Shown here: one piece after another, positions 8,402 through 16,167 of the stretch
Numbering within the stretch: position 1 is the stretch's first letter
Layout: each line of letters starts with the position of its first letter
From: Glycomyces salinus
GTDB lineage: Bacteria; Actinomycetota; Actinomycetes; Mycobacteriales; Micromonosporaceae
Reading direction: 5' to 3'
Assembly (NCBI RefSeq): GCF_016428645.1
Contig: NZ_JAELXW010000022.1
Span: 45,665 to 109,664, forward strand
Length of the DNA stretch: 64,000 nucleotides
Made by a program: the position numbers and the translations under genes
Notes under the pieces: generated by a model
Seen by the model: the letters and a program-made list of their open reading frames with translations, nothing else
Database searches by the model: none
Told to the model about the DNA's origin: nothing

Positions 8402-9781
8402 TCATGCCTCGGTTGAACCGAGACCCGCCATCTGGAGCAGCAGCGCCTTGACGTCGGTGGCGGCCAGTCGCTTCTCCTGGAGCGGCTCCGAGCACAGCAG
8501 CACCGGCGCGTTCGACGCGGCGGTCGGTATCACCCCGTGCGAGCCGCGGACCGCTTCGGCTCCGGCGTCGAGTCCGACCACGTTCATCCGGTACCGGAAT
8601 CCGAGCCGCTTCTTGGCCAGGGCCTTCACGGCCCGGAGCTTGGCGGCGGTCGGCGCCGCCGGGTCGAAGAACAGCTCGGCGGGGTCGAAGCCGGGTTTGC
8701 GGTGGATCTCGACGTGGGTGGCGAAGTCCGGGGCGCGGGAGGCGTCCAGCCAGTAGTAGTAGGTGAACCAGGCGTCGGGGGCGGCCACCAGCACCAGTTC
8801 CCCCGAGCGCGGGTGGTCGAGCCCGTACCGCGCTTTGCCTTCGGCGTCCAGCACTTCGGCGACTCCCGGCAGCTTCGCGCACCGCTCCGCCGTTTCGGCC
8901 AGGTCGGCCCGGTCGCGCACGTACACGTGCGCCACCTGGTGGTCCGCGACCGCGAACGCCCGGGAAGTCCACGGGTCCAGGTACTCCATGCCGTCCTGGG
9001 TGTGGACGTGCAGCAGTCCGGCCTCGCGCAGCATCCGGTTGACGTGCACCGGCCGGTTCACCGCGCCGATGCCGTACTCGGACAGGGCCACGACGGTCGC
9101 GCCGCGGGCGTCGGCCGCGTCGAGGAGCGGTCCGAGCACCCGGTCGAGCGCTTCGGCGGCTTCGACGGCCTGCGGGGAGGCGGGACCGAAGCGTTGCAGG
9201 TCGTAGTCCAGGTGCGGGAGGTAGGCGAGGGTCAGGTCGGGGTCGCGGGTGTCCATCACGTGAACGGTCGCGGCGGCGATCCACGCCGAGGAGGCGATGC
9301 CCGCGCCCGGACCCCAGTAGTTGAACAGCGGGAACGGCGGCAGTTCGTCGTGGAGTTCGGGCGGGTAGGTGTAGCAGTCGGGTTCCTTGCGGCCGTCGGC
9401 GCGGTAGATCGGCCGCGGGGTGATGGTCCAGTCGACGTCGGCGCCCATCGCGTACCACCAGCAGACGTTGGCGACCGTGTACCCGGGGTGGGACCGCCTC
9501 GCCCGCTCCCAGATCTTCTCCCCGCCGACCAGGGCGTTGTGCTGGCGCCACAGCAGCGGTTCCCCCAGTTCCCGGAAGTACCACCCGTTCCCGACGACGC
9601 CGTGCTCGCTCGGCAGGGTCCCGGTCAGGAGGCTGGACTGGACGCTGCAGGTGACGGCGGGCAGCACGGTGTCGAGTCTGGCGCGGTGCCGGCAGGCGCG
9701 CCGGAGCCGCGGCATGTGCTCGAGCAGTCGCGGGGTGAGTCCGACGACGTCGAGGACGACCAGCGGTCGGGGGCGGTCCAT
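8402..9781 (-). CDS. eboF: EboF-like alkaline-phosphatase-superfamily protein
   Basis: Member of the nucleotide pyrophosphatase/phosphodiesterase fold, 459 residues. The first metal Asp (D11 in VVLDVVG), the nucleophile Thr (T44 in LPAVTCSVQSS) and a second acidic cluster (LDYDLQRFG, 191-199) are visible, as is DHQVAHVYV (280-288). The usual SDHG metal motif is replaced by SEYG (234-237). There is no signal peptide. It is the last gene of the ebo-like run and its ATG abuts the EboE stop. In other ebo clusters the reported role is moving or processing a cyclised metabolite; its substrate here is not known. Confidence 0.75.
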   Translation of the reverse strand: MDRPRPLVVLDVVGLTPRLLEHMPRLRRACRHRARLDTVLPAVTCSVQSSLLTGTLPSEHGVVGNGWYFRELGEPLLWRQHNALVGGEKIWERARRSHPGYTVANVCWWYAMGADVDWTITPRPIYRADGRKEPDCYTYPPELHDELPPFPLFNYWGPGAGIASSAWIAAATVHVMDTRDPDLTLAYLPHLDYDLQRFGPASPQAVEAAEALDRVLGPLLDAADARGATVVALSEYGIGAVNRPVHVNRMLREAGLLHVHTQDGMEYLDPWTSRAFAVADHQVAHVYVRDRADLAETAERCAKLPGVAEVLDAEGKARYGLDHPRSGELVLVAAPDAWFTYYYWLDASRAPDFATHVEIHRKPGFDPAELFFDPAAPTAAKLRAVKALAKKRLGFRYRMNVVGLDAGAEAVRGSHGVIPTAASNAPVLLCSEPLQEKRLAATDVKALLLQMAGLGSTEA

Positions 9782-10897
9782 CTATGACACTCCTAGCGTG
9801 TGCAGCTGTGCGCGGACGTAGTCCACTTCGGCGGCGATGCCGGTGACGAGTCCGGCCTCGTCGCGGGGGCGCTGCGGCTCGGGCAGGGCGTTCCAGGTGT
9901 AGGTCTCCACTTCGAGGTGGTCGCAGGACGGTTCGCCCATCAGCACCGACAGTCCTCTGCGGAGGGTTTCGGTGGTGGACCGCAGCGGCGGCAGCGGGTC
10001 GGCGTGCAGCGGGACGTGGAAATGGACGCGCCAAGGTCCCGGTGCGCCCGAGGACAGCGCTTCGGGCAGGTCGTCGAAGTAGCGGCCGCCGGCACTGCGG
10101 GTCTGATGGAGGAATCGCGGCTCGGCGTAGTCGGCGAGGGCCGCCGCGTCGTTCACCGGGTCGGACACTTCCAGGGCCGCCGAGACCTGGGCTTTGACGA
10201 TCGGGACTCCGGCCGCATCGAGGCGGTCGACCACGGCGGCCGGGTCCTCCCACGCGCAGGCGAGGTGGGCGAGGTCGAGGCAGGCGCCGATCTGCTCGGT
10301 GTCGACGGCGGCGAGCTCGTCCAGCAACTGGTCGGAGGTCTCGACCACGCACCCCGGTTCGGGTTCGAGGGCCACGCGGACGCGTCCGTCGCGCCTGAGC
10401 GCGGCGGCCAGTTCGCCGAGCAGCGTTCGCGCCCGTTCGGTGTGCCGGGTGCCCCACCCCACGCGCCAACCGAAGGGCAGGGTGGAGATCGATCCGCGCT
10501 CGGCGTCGTCGGGAAGCAGGTCGCGCAGAACGGCGGTGAGGTCGAGCGTGTACTCCAATCGGGACCGCGAGGTCCAGTCGGGCCGGTAGACGCGGCGCTT
10601 GACCACGGGCGCGTGGAAGGCCCGGTAGGGGAACCCGTTGAGCGTGACCACCTCGAGCCCGCGGGCGGTGAGCTCGCCGCGCAGGCGCGTCCGCAGGCCG
10701 CGGTCCCCGGCCAGGGCGGCGGCGACCGGTGCGGCAAGCCACAGGCCCAGGCCCAGCCGGGCGGCGCCGAGACGTTCCCGGACCGGAAGCGCGAAGCGGT
10801 CGAGTTGGGCCAGGACGCCCGGGAGGTCCTCGGCCGGGTGGACGTTGGTGCAGTAGGCGAGGTGGATGGTCCGCCCGCCGGGGTGGTGGAGCCGCAT
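9782..10897 (-). CDS. eboE: EboE-like TIM-barrel protein (metabolite traffic protein)
   Basis: A 371-residue xylose-isomerase-like TIM barrel. The opening IHLAYCTNVHPAEDL, the stretch TLNGFPY, EPEPGC, CLDLAHLACAW and VHFHVPLH match the pattern I associate with EboE proteins. Such barrels bind a divalent metal and act on sugar phosphates or keto sugars, but no reaction is established for EboE. The ATG at 10895-10897 shares one base with the TatD-like stop (TGATG) and is preceded by GGAGG. It sits between eboB and eboF in the cluster. Confidence 0.75.
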   Translation of the reverse strand: MRLHHPGGRTIHLAYCTNVHPAEDLPGVLAQLDRFALPVRERLGAARLGLGLWLAAPVAAALAGDRGLRTRLRGELTARGLEVVTLNGFPYRAFHAPVVKRRVYRPDWTSRSRLEYTLDLTAVLRDLLPDDAERGSISTLPFGWRVGWGTRHTERARTLLGELAAALRRDGRVRVALEPEPGCVVETSDQLLDELAAVDTEQIGACLDLAHLACAWEDPAAVVDRLDAAGVPIVKAQVSAALEVSDPVNDAAALADYAEPRFLHQTRSAGGRYFDDLPEALSSGAPGPWRVHFHVPLHADPLPPLRSTTETLRRGLSVLMGEPSCDHLEVETYTWNALPEPQRPRDEAGLVTGIAAEVDYVRAQLHTLGVS

Positions 10898-11745
10898 CAC
10901 GAGCCTCCGCGCAGGATCGAGTTCCCGGCGAAGTGGTCCCCGGCGTCGGTCGGTTCCAGGTCCAGCCGCCCCGACTGGCCGTAGAACTCGACGGGGTTGC
11001 GCCACAGCACGGTGTCGACGTCGTCGTCGCTGAACCCTGAGGCGAGCATGGCCTCCCCGGTGGCGCGGGTCAGCAGCGGGTCCGAGCGGCCCCAGTCGGC
11101 GGCCGAGTTCACCAGGATCCGTTCGATTCCGTACCGCTGCAGCAGGGCGACCATCCGCTCGGGTGACATCTTCGTCTCGGGGTAGATGGAGAAGCCCATC
11201 CAGCAGCCGGTGTCCGCCGCCAGGTCGACGGTGACCTCGTTGAGGTGGTCGAGCACCACGCGGCCGGGTTCGATCCCGGATTCGCCGACCACTTCCAGGC
11301 TCCGGCGGACGCCTTCGACCTTGTCCCGGTGCGGGGTGTGGACGAGGGCCGGGAGGTCGTGTTCGACGGCCATGGCCAGTTGGGCGGCGAAGGCTTCGTC
11401 CTCGGCGGGGGTCATCGAGTCGTAGCCGATCTCGCCGACGGCCACTACGCGATCCTTGACCAGGTAGCGCGGGATCTCGTCCAGGACGCCCAGGCAGCGC
11501 GGGTCGCCCGCCTCCTTGGGGTTCAAGGCGATCGCGCAGTGGTGGCGGATGCCGTACTGGCCGGCGCGGAACGGCTCCCAGCCGATGAGCGAGTCGAAGT
11601 AGTCGATGAACGATCCGGTGCTCGTGCGCGGCTGGCCGAGCCAGAAGGCCGGTTCCACCAGGGCCCGGACTCCGGCGCCCGACATGCGCTCGTAGTCGTC
11701 GGTGGTGCGCGAGGTCATGTGGATGTGGGGGTCGAAGATGCGCAT
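10897..11745 (-). CDS. eboB: TatD-family metal-dependent hydrolase, EboB-like
   Basis: A 282-residue amidohydrolase-fold protein. The metal ligands of the family can be followed: HxH at H7 and H9 (DPHIHM), E105 (VGEIGYD), H136 (LVHTPH), H167 (LDHLNE) and D217 (NSAADWG). Members are metal-dependent phosphoesterases or nucleases; the EboB branch has no confirmed substrate. The start lies inside the end of the upstream EboA fusion gene (31-base overlap in another frame), and its stop overlaps the eboE start, so it is translationally coupled on both sides. Confidence 0.8.
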   Translation of the reverse strand: MRIFDPHIHMTSRTTDDYERMSGAGVRALVEPAFWLGQPRTSTGSFIDYFDSLIGWEPFRAGQYGIRHHCAIALNPKEAGDPRCLGVLDEIPRYLVKDRVVAVGEIGYDSMTPAEDEAFAAQLAMAVEHDLPALVHTPHRDKVEGVRRSLEVVGESGIEPGRVVLDHLNEVTVDLAADTGCWMGFSIYPETKMSPERMVALLQRYGIERILVNSAADWGRSDPLLTRATGEAMLASGFSDDDVDTVLWRNPVEFYGQSGRLDLEPTDAGDHFAGNSILRGGS

Positions 11746-13073
11746 CGGCTCAGCCTTTCCAGCAGGTCGGTCACGTCGTCGGGCAGGCCGCGTCCGGTGG
11801 CTTCGCGTTCGCGGCGCAGGCTCTCGAGCATCCGGGCCAGTTCCGCGTCGGCCCGCTCCTCGATGCCGTGCATCAGGCTCGGCGACAGGCCCATGAACAC
11901 GCCCTTGAGGACGGCCTGGCGCCACTCGGGGGCGGCCAGGTGCCGGGAGTAGGGCCCGAGGGCGGCCGCCACGAGGCGGGGATCGTTGCTGCGCAGGGCG
12001 TCGTGCAGCAGGTCGAGGTGGGCGCCGGTGCCGTCGAGGCGGTGCAGCGCCTGGAGTACGGCGCGCTTCTCGTCGTTGTCGCCCCGGCGGTAGAGGTCCG
12101 GAGCCATCTGGGGCGGTGTCGAGCGGAGAAGGCGGATCCGGGCTTCGTCCGCCGCTTCCCCGCCGACGTTGCGGCGCACGGCGGGGAGGATCGCCGTGAT
12201 GCGTTCGGGGTCGGCCGCGACGGTCTCGGCGGCTCGGCCCAGCCACTCGGCGGCTCGCAGTCGCTTCAGCGAGCGGGCGGCGACCTCCGGGGCGGCGTGC
12301 GAGTGGCGCGGCAGTTCGACGCCGACCAGTCCGGTGTAGCCGACCGCCCGAAGCGCGTCCATGACCGGCGGGAAGTCGATCTCGCCCTCCCCGAATTCGA
12401 GGTGCTCGTGCACGCCGCGGCGCATGTCGTCGATCTGGACGTTGACGAGGTGGGTTCCGGCGGCTCTGACGCATGCGGCGGCGTCCTGCGGTTCGACCGC
12501 CCGGCAGTGCCCGATGTCGAGCGTCAGGCCGAACCGCCGGGGCGCGCCGAGGTCGTCGCGCAGTCGGCGCCACTGGGCGATCGTGTCGACGACCATGCCC
12601 GGTTCGGGTTCGAAACCCAGGTTCATCTCGCGCCGGTCGGCGTGCGCGACCACTTCCGCGCAGCCGGAGACGAGTCGGTCCCAGGTGCCGGTGGACGGCG
12701 AGGTTCGGCCGGACCAGAACGAGACGGCCTCGGCTTCGAGGTCGACGGCGATGTCGACGGCCCGCTTGAGGAAGTCCACGCGCACGTGCCCTTCGGGGTC
12801 GACCAGGGTGGGGGCGTGCTTGCGGCGGGGGTCGAGCAGGTAGCGTGCGCCGGTCTCGACCACCACCGCCAGGCGGCGTCGCCGCAGTTCGCGGGCCACC
12901 TGCTCCACTCGGCGGTCCAGTTCCGGCGCGAACGGGTCGAGGTGCGCGTGGTCGAGCGTCAGCGCGACGCCGACGTATCCGAGTTCGGCGACGACGTCGA
13001 GCGCGTCGGTGAGGCGGTGGTTGGCGAAACCGTTGGTGCCGTAACCGAATCGCAGGCCGGTCGACTCGCTCAT
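11715..13073 (-). CDS. Fusion of a TIM-barrel sugar isomerase/epimerase and an EboA domain
   Basis: A 452-residue two-domain protein. Residues 1 to about 272 form a xylose-isomerase-like TIM barrel with NLGFEPEPGM (E155), LTLDIGHC (D186, H189), VNVQIDD (D215) and GVELPRHSH (E253) as metal-site strands. Residues about 275-452 match the EboA pattern: GDNDEKRAVLQALHRL, LRSNDPRLVAAALGPYS, WRQAVLKGVFMGL and RADAELARML. EboA is normally a separate protein of about 200 residues, so the fusion implies that the barrel and EboA work together. The ATG at 13071-13073 overlaps the UbiA stop (ATGA). The barrel's substrate is unknown; the EboA function is undefined in the family. Confidence 0.75.
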   Translation of the reverse strand: MSESTGLRFGYGTNGFANHRLTDALDVVAELGYVGVALTLDHAHLDPFAPELDRRVEQVARELRRRRLAVVVETGARYLLDPRRKHAPTLVDPEGHVRVDFLKRAVDIAVDLEAEAVSFWSGRTSPSTGTWDRLVSGCAEVVAHADRREMNLGFEPEPGMVVDTIAQWRRLRDDLGAPRRFGLTLDIGHCRAVEPQDAAACVRAAGTHLVNVQIDDMRRGVHEHLEFGEGEIDFPPVMDALRAVGYTGLVGVELPRHSHAAPEVAARSLKRLRAAEWLGRAAETVAADPERITAILPAVRRNVGGEAADEARIRLLRSTPPQMAPDLYRRGDNDEKRAVLQALHRLDGTGAHLDLLHDALRSNDPRLVAAALGPYSRHLAAPEWRQAVLKGVFMGLSPSLMHGIEERADAELARMLESLRREREATGRGLPDDVTDLLERLSRCASSTPTST

Positions 13074-13930
13074 GTGGGTGACACCGCCTTGGCCAGCCGC
13101 CTGCCGAGCGGCGCCAGGGCCGCTACGGCGAGGCCGACGAGCGGTCGCCCGCTGCGGGACGCCAGGGCGCCTTGGAGGGTCGGCATCGAGGTGATGCCCG
13201 CCGCGACCGCCGAGCGGATCGTTCCGGCGTCGGGCCTGGCCACTGCGGCGCGCTGGGCCCGGCCGAAGTCGAACGCGTACCGGCCCGCCAGGAGCGCCGA
13301 GGCCGCGCCGGACGTTCTCGGCGTCGCCTCGGGTCGGGCGGTCGAGGCGGCGGCGATCCCGGCGGTGGCGGTCATCGTCGCCGCGGGCAGGACCGGGTCG
13401 GCCCCGGTGGTCTCGCGGCGCGACAGTTCGGTGACGGCCCAGGTGTGCGCGGCCATCACCGCGGCCGGTCGCAGCGCGCGGCGCACGCGGCCCGGAGCGG
13501 CGCCGAGCAGGACGTCCAGGCCCCGGCACAGCGCCATCCCGGCGGGGCCGGCGGCGGTGTTCTTGAGTTTGAGGTCGTAGGTCCAGACCGCCGCCGCCAG
13601 CGCGGCGGCGGTGGGAAGGACTCGGCGTCCGCCCGCCGCGGCGGCGATCGCCAGGCCGGTCGCGGTCAGGCCGCCTGCGGCGAGCAGCGCCTGCCCGGGG
13701 CCGACCCGGCCGGAGGGTATCGGCCGGGTCGGCCGCTCGACGGCGTCGAGTTCGCGGTCGGCCCAGTCGTTGGCGGCCATGCCCGCCCAGTAGAGGCACA
13801 CCGAGGCCGCGGCGATACCGGCCGTGCGCCGGTTCAGGCATCCGGCGGCGGCCGCGCCCGCGACGGCGTCGCCCGGCACCGACAGCGCGCCCGGGGCACG
13901 CACCAGTTCGATGAGGTCACGCGGTCGCAT
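13070..13930 (-). CDS. eboC: UbiA-family prenyltransferase, EboC-like
   Basis: Integral membrane aromatic/polyol prenyltransferase-fold protein of 286 residues. The prenyl-diphosphate/Mg site is visible as NDWADRELD (N54 to D62, the NDxxDxxxD motif) followed by ERPTRPIPSG; the second conserved loop is YDLKLKNTAAGPAG. Several hydrophobic helices surround these. EboC proteins are presumed to attach an isoprenoid to, or carry, the pathway metabolite. It overlaps the cyclase gene upstream by 14 bases and the EboA-fusion gene downstream by four, so it lies inside one operon. Confidence 0.8.
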   Translation of the reverse strand: MRPRDLIELVRAPGALSVPGDAVAGAAAAGCLNRRTAGIAAASVCLYWAGMAANDWADRELDAVERPTRPIPSGRVGPGQALLAAGGLTATGLAIAAAAGGRRVLPTAAALAAAVWTYDLKLKNTAAGPAGMALCRGLDVLLGAAPGRVRRALRPAAVMAAHTWAVTELSRRETTGADPVLPAATMTATAGIAAASTARPEATPRTSGAASALLAGRYAFDFGRAQRAAVARPDAGTIRSAVAAGITSMPTLQGALASRSGRPLVGLAVAALAPLGRRLAKAVSPT

Positions 13931-15059
13931 CGTTCGGTCCCTCCGCCCATTCGAGCAGCGCCCGCCACTGGTCGGCCAGGGCGTGCGGGACGTCGCCGAT
14001 CGGGTCCTTGAAGAAGAACGCCAGCTGCGGCAGCGGGCCGACCTCGCCGCGCTCGTGCGCGGCGGCGGTGAGGCGGGCCAGGTCGATCACCAGCGGGGCG
14101 GCCAGCGCCGAATCGCAGCCGTGCCAGGTGAACTCCATCCGCATGGGCGTGCCGAGGAACCCGCTGAAGGTGATCAGGTCCCAGGCGGTCTTGCGGTCGC
14201 CTAGGTCGGGCACGTATTCGATGCCGGTCCGTCCTTCGGGTTCGTATCCCAGGGTCTCGCGCAGCACGCGCTGCTTGCTGGCGGTCTTGGCCGCGTTGGC
14301 CTCCGGCTCGGCCAGGTTCGCGCCGTCGCCGCCGCCCAGCAGGTTGAGTCCCGACCACGACCGCACCCGCAGGTTCCGCATCGCGAACATCGGGGCGAGG
14401 ACCGATTTGAGCAGCGTCTCGCCGGTCTTGCCGTCGTGGCCCGCGAACGGCGCGCCCGATCGGACCGCGAGTTCGGCCAGGGCGGGCAGGCGCGCCCCGG
14501 TCGAGGGTGTGAAGTCCACATACGAGCATCCGGCGGTGAAGGCCGCGTAGGCGTACATCGAGCTCGGCGGCAGCGGTGCGCCCTTCCGCAGCGCCGCGTC
14601 CAGTTCGCGCAGGCCGCGGTGGGCGCTCAGCGGCGCGGCCGCCGGTTCGGTGGAGGCGACGTTGACGACCACCACCCGGCGCAGGTCGTGCCGCGACCGG
14701 AAGTCCTCCAAGTCCGCGACCACTTGCCGGACCTGGTCGTGCTGGATCGGATCGCGCGGCGCCGGACGCAGGTCCGCCTCGGTCTCGTGCAGCGCTTCGG
14801 CGGTCTTCTCGACGACGTCCGTCGGCAGGACTCCCGCCTGAGCCAGCGAGAGCGAGCGCTCCATCAGGCTCGCCGTGACGCGGTCGTGCCCGCCGAAGAC
14901 CAGGTCGGACATGGCGGGCAGGTCCGCGCCGCGCAGTTCGGGCAGCTCGGTGACGAGGCCGACCGGCTCGGTCGGCGCCGTCCGGGCCGACAGGGCCCCG
15001 ACGATCGCGCTCACCGCCACCGATCCGCGAGCGCCGACCAGCCATACGCCGGTTCTCAT
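13917..15059 (-). CDS. Inositol-3-phosphate synthase-like sugar-phosphate cyclase
   Basis: Probably a NAD-dependent cyclase converting a hexose 6-phosphate to a cyclitol phosphate. Recognisable parts of the 380-residue protein: N-terminal Rossmann motif LVGARGSVA (7-15), the conserved GHDGKTGET (207-215, Lys211), SGLNLLGGGDGANL (236-249), VPDLGDRKTAWD (283-294) and DSALAAPLVIDL (316-327). GHDGKTG differs from the GDD-K-S/T-G of ordinary myo-inositol phosphate synthases, so the substrate may differ. The ATG at 15057-15059 follows a strong AGGGAGGA site. It heads the ebo-like operon and occupies the role that EboD, another sugar-phosphate cyclase, has elsewhere. Confidence 0.82.
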   Translation of the reverse strand: MRTGVWLVGARGSVAVSAIVGALSARTAPTEPVGLVTELPELRGADLPAMSDLVFGGHDRVTASLMERSLSLAQAGVLPTDVVEKTAEALHETEADLRPAPRDPIQHDQVRQVVADLEDFRSRHDLRRVVVVNVASTEPAAAPLSAHRGLRELDAALRKGAPLPPSSMYAYAAFTAGCSYVDFTPSTGARLPALAELAVRSGAPFAGHDGKTGETLLKSVLAPMFAMRNLRVRSWSGLNLLGGGDGANLAEPEANAAKTASKQRVLRETLGYEPEGRTGIEYVPDLGDRKTAWDLITFSGFLGTPMRMEFTWHGCDSALAAPLVIDLARLTAAAHERGEVGPLPQLAFFFKDPIGDVPHALADQWRALLEWAEGPNDATA

Positions 15060-15084
15060 GGTTCCTCCCTCTTTGGCAGGGGCA

Positions 15085-15120
15085 GGGAGCCCCGGCTCCG
15101 GTTCCAAGGCCGGGGCTCCC
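15085..15120 (-). terminator. Strong hairpin between the trio operon and the ebo-like operon
   Basis: A perfect 12-bp stem GGGAGCCCCGGC/GCCGGGGCTCCC with a 12-nt loop lies 17 bases after the isomerase stop and just ahead of the cyclase ribosome site. It can terminate the upstream operon or act as a partial terminator with read-through into the ebo-like genes. There is no T run. Confidence 0.6.
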
Positions 15121-15137
15121 CGCGTTCTGGTGCTCCG

Positions 15138-16142
15138 TCAGTCGGAGCTGAAGGCCGCGTCGAACGCGGCCTCCGGCGGGTCGAACGCGAGGCGGCGGAC
15201 GAACTCCAGCGCCTCGGGGGCGCCGACCAGGCGGTCCATGCCCGCGTCCTCCCACTCCACCGAGATCGGGCCGTCGTAGCCGATCGCGTTGAGCGTCCGG
15301 AAGCACCGTTCCCAGGGCACGTCGCCGTGCCCGGTGGAGACGAAGTCCCAGCCCCGGCGCGGATCGGCCCACGGCAGGTGCGAGCCGAGCCGCCCGGCGC
15401 GGCCGTCGCTGGTCTGGAGCTTGGCGTCCTTGCAGTCGACGTGGTAGATCCGGTCCCGGAAGTCGTACAGGAATCCGGCCGGATCGATGCCCTGCCAGAC
15501 CATGTGCGAGGGATCCCAGTTGAGGCCGAACGCCGGGCGGCGCCCGATCGCCTCCAGGGTCGCGACGGTGGTCCAGTAGTCGTAGGCGATCTCCGAGGGG
15601 TGGACTTCGTGGGCGAAGCGCACCCCTTCTTCGTCGAAGACGTCGAGGATCGGATTCCACCGGTCGGCGAAGTCCCGGTAGCCGGCCTCGATCGTCTCGG
15701 CCGGGACCGGCGGGAACATCGCCACGTACTTCCAGTTCGCCGAACCGGTGAAGCCGATGACGGTGTCGACGCCGAGCCGCTTGGCCGCCCGGGCGGTCGC
15801 CTTCATCTCTTCGGCGGCGCGTCCGCGCACCGCCTCAGGCTCGCCGTCGCCCCACACCCGGGCGGGGAGGATGGCCTGGTGGCGGGCATCGATCGGATCG
15901 TCGCAGACCGCCTGCCCGGCCAGGTGGTTCGAGATCGCCCACACCTTCAGGTGGTGCTTCTCGAGCAGGTCGAGCCGGGACCGGACGTAGGCGTCGTCAT
16001 CGGCAGCCCGCACGACGTCGAGATGGTCGCCCCAGCAGGCGATCTCGAGCCCGTCGTAGCCCCAGCCCGAGGCCAGTCGGCACACCTCCTCGAACGGCAG
16101 GTCGGCCCATTGGCCGGTGAACAGCGTGATCGGTCGAGTCAT
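15138..16142 (-). CDS. Sugar phosphate isomerase/epimerase (xylose-isomerase-like TIM barrel)
   Basis: A 334-residue cytoplasmic TIM barrel. Metal-site strands are seen as [36 protein letters not shown] and [12 protein letters not shown], a pattern of large sugar isomerase/epimerase relatives commonly found beside Gfo/Idh oxidoreductases. The ATG (16140-16142) is preceded by AAGGAGCG. It is the last gene of the liv-Gfo/Idh-ThuA operon. In comparable sets such barrels isomerise or eliminate from 3-keto-glycosides made by the oxidoreductase; that role is inferred here. Confidence 0.8.
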   Translation of the reverse strand: MTRPITLFTGQWADLPFEEVCRLASGWGYDGLEIACWGDHLDVVRAADDDAYVRSRLDLLEKHHLKVWAISNHLAGQAVCDDPIDARHQAILPARVWGDGEPEAVRGRAAEEMKATARAAKRLGVDTVIGFTGSANWKYVAMFPPVPAETIEAGYRDFADRWNPILDVFDEEGVRFAHEVHPSEIAYDYWTTVATLEAIGRRPAFGLNWDPSHMVWQGIDPAGFLYDFRDRIYHVDCKDAKLQTSDGRAGRLGSHLPWADPRRGWDFVSTGHGDVPWERCFRTLNAIGYDGPISVEWEDAGMDRLVGAPEALEFVRRLAFDPPEAAFDAAFSSD

Positions 16143-16167
16143 CGTTCGCTCCTTCGCATAGGGGAGG

